A model generated the notes under the pieces. The model did no database searches and was not told the origin of the DNA. It worked only from the letters and a program-made list of their open reading frames with translations. A program made the translations under genes and the position numbers. Of a stretch of DNA of 27,258 bases, positions 16,972-24,498 are shown piece by piece; within the stretch, counting starts at the first letter, position 1; each line of letters begins with the position of its first letter. This DNA comes from an uncultured Catenibacillus sp. (GTDB taxonomy: Bacteria; Bacillota; Clostridia; Lachnospirales; Lachnospiraceae). The stretch is taken from the NCBI GenBank assembly GCA_934339005.1, contig CAKRHR010000036.1:1-27258 (forward strand), in the 5' to 3' direction.

Positions 16972-18225
16972 TTGATTCCGTATTTATTTACAATTGTCAG
17001 TCCTGAAAAACTCAAAGATATGTTCCATACTTTTGAAGCAATTATCGGACTGCCAATTCAGATTATTGATGAAAATGGCATTTTACTCGGTTCCGAAACG
17101 CCAGTCTGCCCTTATTGCCAAATTTTCAAGAAATATTTAAAAAATGGTGAAACATGCGAAAAAATTCACCTTTCTGCCAGCAAACGAGCCATTGAGATCG
17201 GCGAAACCTATATTTTTTCCTGTCACTCCAATTTAAACCATATCGTATTTCCGCTGATCGGCAAAAATGTGCTTCTGGGTTCAATTCTGGTCGGTCCTTT
17301 TTTGATGACGCCGCCGGATTCGATTATGATCAGCGATATCGAAAAACATTACGATATTCCAACATCTGATTTGCTTGAGCTTTACGATGAAGCGCAAAAT
17401 ATCAAAGTCATTGCACCATCGATGGTGAACCAAATCAGTAAGCTTTTATACTACATGTTTTCCGGTCTGATCAGTGAAAGTAAAATGATGTTTGTGGAAC
17501 GTCAGGAAAAGCTTCAGCAGCAATCCAGAATCAACGAACAGATTCAATTATATAAATCTCTGGAAATTAATGATTCCACACCATCTTACCCGATGGATAA
17601 GGAAAAAGAACTGATTACAAAGGTGCGCACCGGCAATATTCCTGAGGCAAAGGGAATTCTCAATGAACTGCTTGGCTATGTGCTTTTTGCAGAGGGCGGG
17701 AGTCTGGATGTGATGAAATCCCGTGCCCTTGAGCTTGGCACCCTGCTTTCCAGAGCTTCCATTGAAAATGGCGGCACACCGGATGAGATATTAAATACGA
17801 ATACACAGTTTATCCATAAAATCAGTAATTGCAAAAGTTCTGAGGATTTGTGCTACCGGCTTCAGGAAATCGTTGAAACCTTTGCCAACTCCGCCTTCGC
17901 CAAGACAACCTCAAAAAATAAAGATGTCATCGCAAAAGCCATCAGTATTATTGCACAAAGTTATGCTGAGGATATTACGCTGGATTATGTTGCACAGCAG
18001 GTTCATCTAAATTCTGCTTATTTTTCAACATTATTTAAAAAGGAAACCGGACATTCATTTAAAGAATATCTGAACATGACACGTATTGAAGAAAGCAAAC
18101 GACTGCTCACCACAAGCAACTATTCTATCGTGGACATCGCCATCGCCGTCGGTTTTGAAGACCAGAGTTATTTCTCTAAAGTATTTAAAAAATATACCGG
18201 TATTACACCGAAGCAGTTTCGGTAA
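16972..18225 (+). CDS. PocR-domain AraC-family transcriptional regulator
   Basis: A 417-aa transcription factor. Residues about 5-160 match the PocR sensory domain, with the Cys pattern CPYC (46-49), Cys62 and SCHSNLNHIVFPL (Cys84), a fold linked to sensing small metabolites in propanediol and methyltransferase regulators. A middle helical region (about 170-310) precedes a C-terminal double HTH of the AraC/XylS type (318-417), with AQQVHLNSAYFSTLFKKETG and DIAIAVGFEDQSYFSKVFKK. The start is a TTG at 16972, 8 nt after GAGGGGTG; no better ATG is nearby. Divergent placement next to the corrinoid protein and activator suggests it controls them in response to the methyl donor (inference). Confidence 0.88.
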   Translation: MIPYLFTIVSPEKLKDMFHTFEAIIGLPIQIIDENGILLGSETPVCPYCQIFKKYLKNGETCEKIHLSASKRAIEIGETYIFSCHSNLNHIVFPLIGKNVLLGSILVGPFLMTPPDSIMISDIEKHYDIPTSDLLELYDEAQNIKVIAPSMVNQISKLLYYMFSGLISESKMMFVERQEKLQQQSRINEQIQLYKSLEINDSTPSYPMDKEKELITKVRTGNIPEAKGILNELLGYVLFAEGGSLDVMKSRALELGTLLSRASIENGGTPDEILNTNTQFIHKISNCKSSEDLCYRLQEIVETFANSAFAKTTSKNKDVIAKAISIIAQSYAEDITLDYVAQQVHLNSAYFSTLFKKETGHSFKEYLNMTRIEESKRLLTTSNYSIVDIAIAVGFEDQSYFSKVFKKYTGITPKQFR

Positions 18226-18230
18226 ACTAT

Positions 18231-18315
18231 GAGAAACACGCTCCGCGAGTTTCTCCAGTTATCGCGGCAGTCACCAAGGTCTCATGCGAGCATGGACTTT
18301 GGCTCGTTGCTCGCG
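18231..18315. repeat. Structured GC-rich intergenic element with two consecutive hairpins
   Basis: Between the regulator stop and the terminator lies an element far richer in GC than its surroundings. Hairpin 1 (18231-18255): GAGAAAC pairs with GTTTCTC around an inner CGC/GCG. Hairpin 2 (18274-18302): CCAAGGTC pairs with GACTTTGG (one G-T wobble) and the inner CATGC with GCATG around a 2-nt loop. CGCGAG (18244-18249) could also pair with CTCGCG (18310-18315), an alternative fold. No U-tract follows, so it is not a plain terminator. It may be a dispersed intergenic repeat or part of a 3' UTR; it is not a family I can name. Confidence 0.45.
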
Positions 18316-18321
18316 TAAATA

Positions 18322-18366
18322 AAAATGACATGTATCAAATTTTTCGTTTTTGGTACATGTCATTTT
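18322..18366. terminator. Bidirectional terminator between the regulator and cardiolipin synthase
   Basis: AAAATGACATGTA (18322-18334) and TACATGTCATTTT (18354-18366) are a perfect 13-bp inverted repeat with A and T runs at the ends. It is placed between two convergent genes, so it can stop transcription from both sides. Confidence 0.75.
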
Positions 18367-18408
18367 GAATTTATTGACATACCAAATTTATCGACATGCC
18401 AAACATCA

Positions 18409-20190
18409 TCATAAAATCGGTGAGAACAACAAAATACCTGTCTGAACCACCTTCTGCCACAAAGGACGGTGTTTCCACTTGTCCAATGTGATTTCTTCAC
18501 ATTTTTTCATGGTTTCTGTGATATCGGCTTTGATATCCATAACCGCCTGCACATCGCTCATAAATACACCACATTCGTAATGTAAAAAGAAACTTCTGTA
18601 ATCCATGTTAATACTGCCGCATACCGCGCAGTCATCATCCGATACAACAGTCTTTGAGTGAATGAAACCCGGAAGGTATTCATAAATTTTCACACCGCCA
18701 GCAAGCAGTTTGCCATAGTTTTTCACAGTAGCCATATATACATACCATTTATCATACTGGCGCGGGGTGATGATCCGCACATCCACTCCACTCTTTGCAG
18801 CACGACATAATTCATGTACCATCTCCTGTTCGAGTACAAGATACGGTGTTGTGAAATAAATATAATCCTTCGCCTTGCCAATCATGTTCATGTATGTATC
18901 CCAGATTGGATTGTTTGGATTATTCGCAGGGCCATCTGCCATTGGCTGCACAATGCCGACGTCTGAGAACATGTGTGGAGTTGCAACTTTCACTGCACCA
19001 CCAATTTCAGGTGCATCTTCTAACACTACTTTCTTTTCTGCTTCCAAAGTATCTTGCAGCCCTAGTTTACCAGTTTCTGAATCCACATGTTCTGCGATTT
19101 CATTTGCTTCTACTTTTTCTGCCGTTTTCTTTTCTTCTGCCTGTCCTGCAACTTCACTATCCTTCAACACCTCTGCCACTCTGTCTTCTATCAAATCCAA
19201 AGCATGGATATCACTGCCAAATTTTAAGGTCGGCATATATTTCTTATAATCGAGGTTATCGTACTCTTTGGAAGCTTCCCACATCTGCAGGAATATCATC
19301 GTCAACCCCCAGACGCCCTCGCCTTCAAGACGAATCGCCGTGTCTTTCCAATGTCCGAAACGCTCAATGATATTCGCATATTCATCACTTAAATTGATAC
19401 CGCCTGTATAACCGATATTACCGTCAATAATCGCAATCTTCTGGTGGTTGCGGTAATTAAATGTTAGTCTTGTTGAGCCTTTATGCAATGGTGCAAACAC
19501 ACTGAAACGAATGCCGAGTTTCGCCAATTCCTGACGAAATTCGATATTATTAAGATATAAACAGCCAAAATCATCATAGAGCAGACGAACTTCAACATGT
19601 TCCTGCACTTTTCGTGCCAAAATATCCTTAATTCTTCGCCAGATTTCGCCATCGTTGATGATAAAATATTCGAGGAAAATAAACTTTTCCGCTTTTTCAA
19701 GGTCTTCACACAACGCATCCAGCTTCTTCTCGCCAACTTCATAATAAGTGACCTTTGTATGGTCATAAATCATATAGCCGTCATTAATCAGACGTCTGCT
19801 AATCTGAGATTTGTTCGGATGTCTGTCATGGAACTTCTCAATGACCTCCGGGTCCTGATATAAAAATTCCCTGCTTCTCTCCCAAACCTCTCTCGTTCTT
19901 TTATACTGTCTGCTGTTTCTTCGGTTGCGACCCCACATAAAATAGAGGAAGAAGCCAAATACCGGCAACACCAGTATAATAATAATCCATGATTCTTTGT
20001 ATGATTCTTCATTATATACCAGGGAAAATGCTGCACAAATCGCAATAACTTCAACTAAAATATAAAACCACGAAAAATATTGCTGCAACAGTGATGATGC
20101 CAAAAATAAAAATAACGCCTGCAATATCACACCGACGCCTACCGTTGCTATTCTTAAAATTCCCTGATAACGCTTTCTAAAAATTTTCAT
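18409..20190 (-). CDS. cls: Cardiolipin synthase (phospholipase D family)
   Basis: Membrane enzyme that joins two phosphatidylglycerols into cardiolipin plus glycerol. Residues 1-90 hold two to three transmembrane helices and the basic linker GRNRRNSRQYKRTR. Catalytic HKD motifs are His249-Lys251-Asp256 (HQKIAIIDGNIGYTGG) and His511-Lys513-Asp518 (HSKTVVSDDDCAVCGSINMD). At 593 aa it is about 80-100 residues longer than the common 480-510-aa clostridial form. The surplus is an acidic Glu/Ala/Lys-rich stretch at about residues 335-405, between the two PLD halves. The ATG at 20190 has AGAGGAT upstream. It is a single gene, convergent with the PocR/AraC regulator. Confidence 0.93.
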   Translation of the reverse strand: MKIFRKRYQGILRIATVGVGVILQALFLFLASSLLQQYFSWFYILVEVIAICAAFSLVYNEESYKESWIIIILVLPVFGFFLYFMWGRNRRNSRQYKRTREVWERSREFLYQDPEVIEKFHDRHPNKSQISRRLINDGYMIYDHTKVTYYEVGEKKLDALCEDLEKAEKFIFLEYFIINDGEIWRRIKDILARKVQEHVEVRLLYDDFGCLYLNNIEFRQELAKLGIRFSVFAPLHKGSTRLTFNYRNHQKIAIIDGNIGYTGGINLSDEYANIIERFGHWKDTAIRLEGEGVWGLTMIFLQMWEASKEYDNLDYKKYMPTLKFGSDIHALDLIEDRVAEVLKDSEVAGQAEEKKTAEKVEANEIAEHVDSETGKLGLQDTLEAEKKVVLEDAPEIGGAVKVATPHMFSDVGIVQPMADGPANNPNNPIWDTYMNMIGKAKDYIYFTTPYLVLEQEMVHELCRAAKSGVDVRIITPRQYDKWYVYMATVKNYGKLLAGGVKIYEYLPGFIHSKTVVSDDDCAVCGSINMDYRSFFLHYECGVFMSDVQAVMDIKADITETMKKCEEITLDKWKHRPLWQKVVQTGILLFSPIL

Positions 20191-20398
20191 TCACGCCATC
20201 CTCTTTTCAAGTCTTTATCCTATGTCCTAATCCTGTTATAGGCTTATAACGCCTATTATTCCCTAAACCTATTATCCTATAAAACGCTGTTTATATACAC
20301 TGTCAGCATCAAATATTCAAAACCGATTACTGTTAATTATATCCATTTTTCAAATTTGCGTCAAGAAAGTCCGACAAATCTTAATAAAACTATTAGAT

Positions 20399-20414
20399 TT
20401 TGTTCTGGAACAAA
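20399..20414. promoter_or_regulatory. Perfect operator-like palindrome TTTGTTC-TG-GAACAAA
   Basis: Seven-base arms around a 2-bp centre, 134 bp upstream of the flavoprotein gene. The symmetry and length suit a dimeric repressor. It is not the usual LexA arrangement (GAAC-N4-GTTC); the half-sites point the other way. No regulator gene is adjacent. Confidence 0.35.
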
Positions 20415-20418
20415 TTTG

Positions 20419-20464
20419 AAAAAACACATCAATATTTTCTCATTTTTGCAAGGTGTGTTTTTTT
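20419..20464. terminator. Terminator-like hairpin upstream of the flavoprotein gene
   Basis: AAAAAACACA (20419-20428) pairs with TGTGTTTTTT (20454-20463), with a loop of about 25 nt. A-tract and T-tract flank both sides, as in weak bidirectional terminators, but no gene ends nearby, so it may instead be a leader structure. Confidence 0.3.
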
Positions 20465-20547
20465 CTTAACAATGTTATACTTAACATATGAAACAGCGTC
20501 CTATAAAGCGCTGCGTATAAAACATAAAAACAAAGGAGTGTCACAAA

Positions 20548-21501
20548 ATGAAAGTAATGGGTATTGTAGCCGGACGTCATAACGGTAACAGCGAAATTCT
20601 TGTCAAAGAAGCGTTATCAGCAGTACAGGAAGCCGGCGGAGAGGTTGTATTAATTAACTTATTTGACTATAACATCAAACACTGTGTCGGCTGCGAAAGC
20701 TGTACAATGCAGATGGGCGATGTTGCCATGGGAAAAGGTACATACAAAGGCTGTGTCTTAAAAGATCAGGATGATATGGATAAAATCGTTAAAGTAATGC
20801 ACGAATGTCAAGGCGTTATCATCGGATGTCCAACATATGACCTTGCACCAAGTTCTCTGTATATTAAATTTGCCCAGAGATTCCTTGCATACGAGCTTTC
20901 TTTCCTGTTAAAAATCGGCGCTGTCAAAGAAGACCCACATACAGTTGCAGGACTGATTGCAGTCGGCGGCTCATGTCATGACTGGCAGACATTATCTCTG
21001 GAAGTGCTCGGTGCTACAATGTTCACACAGTCAATGACTGTTGTTGACCAGATGATGTCTACACGTAACGGTCGTCCCGGCAACGTACTTTTACGTCCTG
21101 AACAAATTGAAAGAGCTCATAAGATGGGTGAAAATATCGTTAAAGCAATCAACACACCTGTTGAAGAACGTGGCTGGCTTGGCGACCCTGATCAGGGCTT
21201 ATGTCCAAGATGTCATTCACACCTTATTTTCAAAGGCGAACGTCACTGGGATGGTCTTCAGTTCCCATTTGAATGTGCAGTCTGCGGTGCAGGCGGTGAT
21301 CTTGTTCAAGATGAAAAAGGCGAATTTAAATTTGTACTCGACCCTGAAAAAGGTCTTTGCCGTGACAGAAATATCAATGAAGCCCGTGAAGAACATCTGA
21401 ATGAAATCATCCAGACAAGAATTGATTTCTTCCAACGCCAGGAAGAAGTTCAGAAACTTTATCCAAAATATAAAAATATGAAATTCCCTACAGTTGAATA
21501 A
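20548..21501 (+). CDS. Iron-sulfur flavoprotein, NADPH-dependent FMN reductase family, with C-terminal Cys-pair domain
   Basis: Predicted cytosolic FMN-binding redox protein. Residues 1-200 have a flavodoxin-like fold: VMGIVAGRHNGNSEILV supplies the phosphate-binding loop, and CVGCESC (Cys46, 49, 52) with Cys69 forms the compact cluster motif of iron-sulfur flavoproteins. GCPTYDLAPSS near 93 is the second FMN-contact loop. Residues 210-250 add CPRC (219-222) and CAVC (243-246), a rubredoxin- or zinc-ribbon-like knuckle not found in minimal family members. AAAGGAG lies 9 nt before the ATG. It is single-gene, followed by a hairpin at 21516-21555. Physiological electron donor and acceptor are unknown. 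Confidence 0.8.
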   Translation: MKVMGIVAGRHNGNSEILVKEALSAVQEAGGEVVLINLFDYNIKHCVGCESCTMQMGDVAMGKGTYKGCVLKDQDDMDKIVKVMHECQGVIIGCPTYDLAPSSLYIKFAQRFLAYELSFLLKIGAVKEDPHTVAGLIAVGGSCHDWQTLSLEVLGATMFTQSMTVVDQMMSTRNGRPGNVLLRPEQIERAHKMGENIVKAINTPVEERGWLGDPDQGLCPRCHSHLIFKGERHWDGLQFPFECAVCGAGGDLVQDEKGEFKFVLDPEKGLCRDRNINEAREEHLNEIIQTRIDFFQRQEEVQKLYPKYKNMKFPTVE

Positions 21502-21504
21502 TGT

Positions 21505-21555
21505 AAAAAAGACTCATGCCCTGTGGACAGCGATTACTAACTGCACACAGGGCAT
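21505..21555. terminator. Terminator hairpin between convergent units
   Basis: ATGCCCTGTG (21516-21525) pairs perfectly with CACAGGGCAT (21546-21555). The minus-strand side ends in a run of six Ts (21505-21510) after a short gap; the plus side lacks a clear U-tract. It lies 15 bp after the flavoprotein stop and probably stops transcription from both directions. The rest of the gap to 21764 holds no supported gene. Confidence 0.6.
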
Positions 21556-21764
21556 TTCGTCGGAATTAGAGAGATTTAATTATAAAACGGAGGTGACACT
21601 AAAAATAATGTCAAACGCCTCAGCTTTTTATGGTCATTCGACATATCTTTCATGTGTCATCAATGAACCATACATAATTATATCACATTTTACTATCTTG
21701 TTCAATTACATCTTATGAAATCATATGACTTATTTTTAACAAAGTGGGGAGAGATTTTTACTCT

Positions 21765-22193
21765 CTACTCCTTTTCAAATTGATAAATCTGAAATAATTT
21801 TTCTACCCCTACTTTAATCGATGCTTCATGTAACGGATAATATTTTGAATATAAATCTTTGGGAGAGATTTTTCTGACAATTTCACTGGAAGAAATATTA
21901 TAATTCCATTGCATATATGTGTAAATATCAGCCATCCATTCAAGAATAAACTCATCATATGTTTCACTTATCTGGTCTGGATTCTGAATATGAATGCCCA
22001 ATTCTCCCAAAATCTGCTTCGGCGTTTTATTCAAATACAAAGGATTTCCCATATCCATATAGCGGCGATAATCGCAATTCATATATTGTGTTATTACACC
22101 AAATACATCTTCCGTATTGCGTGCAATCACCTTAAATAAATACCTTCCTTTTTGAAACATACTATCTAAATAACACTCATCATACGCTGGCAT
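21765..22193 (-). CDS. Hypothetical protein (142 aa) in a unit with a DUF3990-like gene
   Basis: Not recognised. The protein is soluble, Tyr/Met-rich and probably helical. It reads MPAYDECYLDSMFQKGRYLF at the start, with NKTPKQILGELGIHI in the middle and no signal peptide or membrane helix. An in-frame start at 22217 exists, but GGAGG at 22202-22206 with 8-nt spacing points to the ATG at 22193. The gene overlaps the end of the preceding frame by 14 bp, so the two were translationally coupled. Because the upstream gene looks like an ADP-ribosyltransferase-fold DUF3990 protein, this could be its immunity partner (a guess from gene order only). A weak hairpin covers its stop codon (21744-21769). 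Confidence 0.65.
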   Translation of the reverse strand: MPAYDECYLDSMFQKGRYLFKVIARNTEDVFGVITQYMNCDYRRYMDMGNPLYLNKTPKQILGELGIHIQNPDQISETYDEFILEWMADIYTYMQWNYNISSSEIVRKISPKDLYSKYYPLHEASIKVGVEKLFQIYQFEKE

Positions 22194-22684
22194 TTTCATA
22201 ACCTCCGATGGCTTCATTATAAATCAACTGATTCTGAATGGCATATCTGGCTGTAATTCCCGGGACTTCAAACCCATCAATCAAAATTGCTTTTATGCGT
22301 TCAGTCAAAAATTTATTAACTTCTCTCCTCGCATAAAAATCTGATTTTTTATCTGCTTCATCAAGTGTAACCTCATATGCATCTATCCATTGAATATAAT
22401 CAAATGCCTTCCTTGATTTCCTGATTCGTTCCTCGATTAGCCACAACCTCTGATATCCATGCCAATACACCATGCTCGTTAAGATTCAATACTTTCAGTT
22501 TTTCTTTTTCTAACTCGTATATATTTACAATGGAACGCTCTGGATTTCCATTAAGTGCAGCCCAACTTTTTGCCCTGTCCTCATATTCAGTTGCATAAAA
22601 CCCATTACCATAATCATTGTCTGCTTTGCCACCCATATATCGTGGTATTTTCACTATATGGTCTGACCCATGGTATATTATCAT
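22180..22684 (-). pseudogene. DUF3990-like (ADP-ribosyltransferase-fold) protein, split by a frameshift
   Basis: The first frame, from the ATG at 22684 to a TGA at 22400, encodes IIYHGSDHIVKIPRYMGGK, then NDYGNGFYATEYEDRAKSWA, the typical opening of DUF3990 proteins (an ART-like fold of unknown substrate). It continues to WISEVVANRGTNQEIKEGI and stops. The sequence carries on at once in the +1 frame (FDYIQWIDAYEVTLDEADKK to YNEAIGGYENASV, stop at 22180). That second frame has an ATG at 22473 but no ribosome site there. Removing one G in GGAAGGCATTTGA near 22404-22408 would join them into about 168 aa. It could be an inactivating mutation, a sequencing error or, less likely, programmed shifting. 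Two overlapping genes remain possible. Confidence 0.6.
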
Positions 22685-22850
22685 AATACCTTTCACCCCA
22701 CTTCATACTGTCTAATACAAGTGTTTTCCTGTATCAGTAGTATACCATAATTAAACAGTGTGTAAGTACAAAAAGATCACCAAAACTTAAAAAATTCTGA
22801 ACAGTTACATCTTTTTAATAAAAATTAAAACTAAGCGCTTACAATTAAAA

Positions 22851-22927
22851 ATCGCGGTATATAATTTAAAGAAAGTCTTAAGACTATATGAAAAAATCTC
22901 CTTATTTCTTTAAAAATATACCGCGAT
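22851..22927. repeat. Long imperfect inverted repeat (23-24 bp arms)
   Basis: Arm 22851-22874 (starting ATCGCGGTATAT, ending TTTAAAGAAA) pairs with 22905-22927 with a single-base bulge. A perfect small palindrome, GTCTTAAGAC (22875-22884), lies inside. On the minus strand it is followed by TTTTTAATTG, so it can act as a terminator for the decayed nuclease gene at 22952. The long arms also suit the end structure of a small mobile element. The surrounding 22697-22951 holds no gene. Confidence 0.5.
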
Positions 22928-22951
22928 ATTAATATTTTAAATTTATATGCT

Positions 22952-23442
22952 TTAATCTTGTTTTTCCAATTCCTTTGCAATCTCATAAACTTCCTCCGCA
23001 GGAATTTTCAAAACAGAAATAAGTTCTTCTGGAGAAGTTCCATTTTGCAAAGCTTCAATAATTAATTTCCGTCTTCCTTGTTCAATACCCTTTTCAATAT
23101 TCTCTCTATCTCTCATCTGCAACGTCATAAACTCATGCCTCCATTCCTGGTTGTTTCTGGCTTTGATAATCGTAGCTTCTAATTCCTGTACATATGGGTC
23201 GTCAGATATCTTCCAGCATCCAATTCCTGTATGTCTATCATACTCTGATAATATCTGCTTCGCTTCGGTAACTCTTTAGTATCTACTGCCTGCATTTCTA
23301 TGTCATATACACTATTCTTAATGTTCTGTCCCAACCAACCCAATAATAAGTTTGGCTAATGGCACCTGATACTTATATTGATTACAGCAGCGACTTTATA
23401 CTCTGATGCTATATTTACTGGATGACTTGTATGTGATTTCAT
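22952..23442 (-). pseudogene. Rpn/PD-(D/E)XK nuclease family (transposase-type) pseudogene
   Basis: Fragments of one protein lie in different frames. One frame encodes SVYDIEMQ (23290-23313) and then LPKRSRYYQSMID, the catalytic Asp-x-Glu-x-Gln strand and following helix of Rpn-type proteins, and hits a stop at 23179. Another frame from about 23210 encodes DDPYVQELEATIIKARNN, then MRDRENIEKGIEQGRRKLII and a regular C-terminus ending EIAKELEKQD at 22952. The 5' part has an ATG at 23442 with AGGAGATG upstream, but its frame stops after 28 codons and most of the usual N-terminal half is missing. So this is a frameshifted, internally deleted copy. Intact relatives are about 270-320 aa and promote recombination. 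Confidence 0.75.
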
Positions 23443-23484
23443 GACTCATCTCCTGTAGTAAAGTCTGAAAAGTTAAGTACTAAA

Positions 23485-24135
23485 CTATTCCTTTACTTCA
23501 TACTGTTTTTGTTGAACTAATTCCTGCTTATAATTTTCAAAATATTCTTCCCATGTCTGTTCAATACCTTTTGCTTTTTCTGAATTACTATATTCTTCAT
23601 AGAATTGAGTTTCTAATGCTTTTACATAATTCTGGATTGGAAGATTTTTTTGATAAACCTTAAATTCATATGCCCAGTATTCATCCTCTGAATCAAATGC
23701 ACTCATAATAGCATATGCATCTTCTTTATTCTCTGCCGAGTCAATAATTTTCTTTAATTCATCTAAATATGTCCATACTTCTTCATCAGTTACAGTATAT
23801 CCATTTTTAATCGCTTCTTGATACAATGCTTCTCGCTCTAAAAGATAAGTTTCTGCTTCCGTTCTTGCAGAAGCTTCATCATAACCTTGTAATTCATAAA
23901 AACTTGTAGCTAATTGTATATCTTCTTCAGAAAGCATTATCATATTCTGTGACTGTAATTGTTCTGTTTCTGTATTTTCTTTATCAGAGTATTCTTTTAA
24001 TTTCTGACCCAAATTTTTAAATAATTCTGAGTACTGACTGCCTGCAAATACTGGTATAGCAATTCCAGCAGCTAACATAACCACTATCACACTAATTCCT
24101 ATTTTCCCAAATTTCTTTGTACATTTTTTTCTCAT
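23485..24135 (-). CDS. Exported or membrane-anchored protein with a SurA/PrsA-N-like helical domain
   Basis: A 216-aa protein of uncertain function. Residues 1-12 are very basic, 13-31 hydrophobic (ISVIVVMLAAGIAIPVFAG), fitting a signal peptide or anchor with possible cleavage after VFA. The rest is acidic and helical. EREALYQEAIKNGYTVTDEEV at about residues 86-106 resembles the N-terminal chaperone domain of SurA/PrsA/foldase proteins, where that phrase recurs, but no parvulin isomerase domain follows. The ATG at 24135 has GGGGGA 8 nt upstream. It lies in the AT-rich patch beside a nuclease pseudogene, so horizontal origin is likely. Confidence 0.65.
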   Translation of the reverse strand: MRKKCTKKFGKIGISVIVVMLAAGIAIPVFAGSQYSELFKNLGQKLKEYSDKENTETEQLQSQNMIMLSEEDIQLATSFYELQGYDEASARTEAETYLLEREALYQEAIKNGYTVTDEEVWTYLDELKKIIDSAENKEDAYAIMSAFDSEDEYWAYEFKVYQKNLPIQNYVKALETQFYEEYSNSEKAKGIEQTWEEYFENYKQELVQQKQYEVKE

Positions 24136-24347
24136 ATTAGTAATCCCCCACTTTCAGGATATAACGCACCGCACTGTACACATAACATTCCATCGCATAC
24201 CGATAAAAATTTGTTATATATATTACTGTCGTTGTTAAGCATATCTACAACAAATGTATCTGTATCAGATATATTGCTTACACATTTAACGCTATGATTT
24301 ATTATCATACCATATATACTACACTTGAGCAGTACATTTTGTGACAC
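24132..24347 (-). CDS. Doubtful small ORF (71 aa) coupled to the exported protein
   Basis: A GTG-started frame whose TGA overlaps the ATG of the exported-protein gene by 4 nt (ATGA), a pattern typical of coupled genes. It contains Cys-rich CDGMLCVQCGALYPESGG near the end, no signal peptide and no clear ribosome site of its own (only AAAAAGG adjacent to the GTG). An in-frame ATG at 24308 would give a shorter form, also without a site. No family recognised. It may simply be an open leader containing the ribosome site of the next gene. Confidence 0.25.
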   Translation of the reverse strand: MSQNVLLKCSIYGMIINHSVKCVSNISDTDTFVVDMLNNDSNIYNKFLSVCDGMLCVQCGALYPESGGLLI

Positions 24348-24414
24348 CTTTTTACAAACTTTTTTGATTTAAGTTGAATATACTGATTCTGTTCACACAT
24401 TATTCAGTTGTACT

Positions 24415-24431
24415 GATTCAGAGTCTGAATC
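24415..24431. promoter_or_regulatory. Palindrome GATTCAG-AGT-CTGAATC
   Basis: Perfect 7-bp arms around three bases, in the 296-bp non-coding stretch 24348-24643. TACTGATTC occurs twice nearby (24381 and 24411). It resembles a repressor operator, but no gene start is immediately beside it on the plus strand, so its meaning is unclear. Confidence 0.25.
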
Positions 24432-24498
24432 ATTGCTGTAATTCATCTAAGGATTTCCTCTTTTATTTTGGCATATTTCGCGTAAATTTTAAAGTAGC

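Larger units (their letters stand above)
20191..20547. other. Divergent intergenic region between cls and the iron-sulfur flavoprotein gene
   Basis: 357 bp without a supported gene. It contains a perfect palindrome at 20399-20414 and a hairpin with A and T tracts at 20419-20464. Promoter elements on either strand are weak: TATACT at 20476-20481 and TATAAA at 20502-20507 have no good partner at 17 bp. A short open frame from 20400 lacks a ribosome site and I do not count it. Confidence 0.5.

Noticed and set aside
20400..20582. A 60-codon plus-strand frame before the flavoprotein gene
   Set aside because: It runs through the palindrome and hairpin, lacks a ribosome site, and overlaps the flavoprotein start.
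21608..21718. A 36-codon frame preceded by GGAGGTG (MSNASAFYGHSTYLSCVINE...)
   Set aside because: Ribosome-site spacing is long (about 11-12 nt), there is no promoter, and the peptide shows no recognisable feature. It cannot be supported without comparative data.
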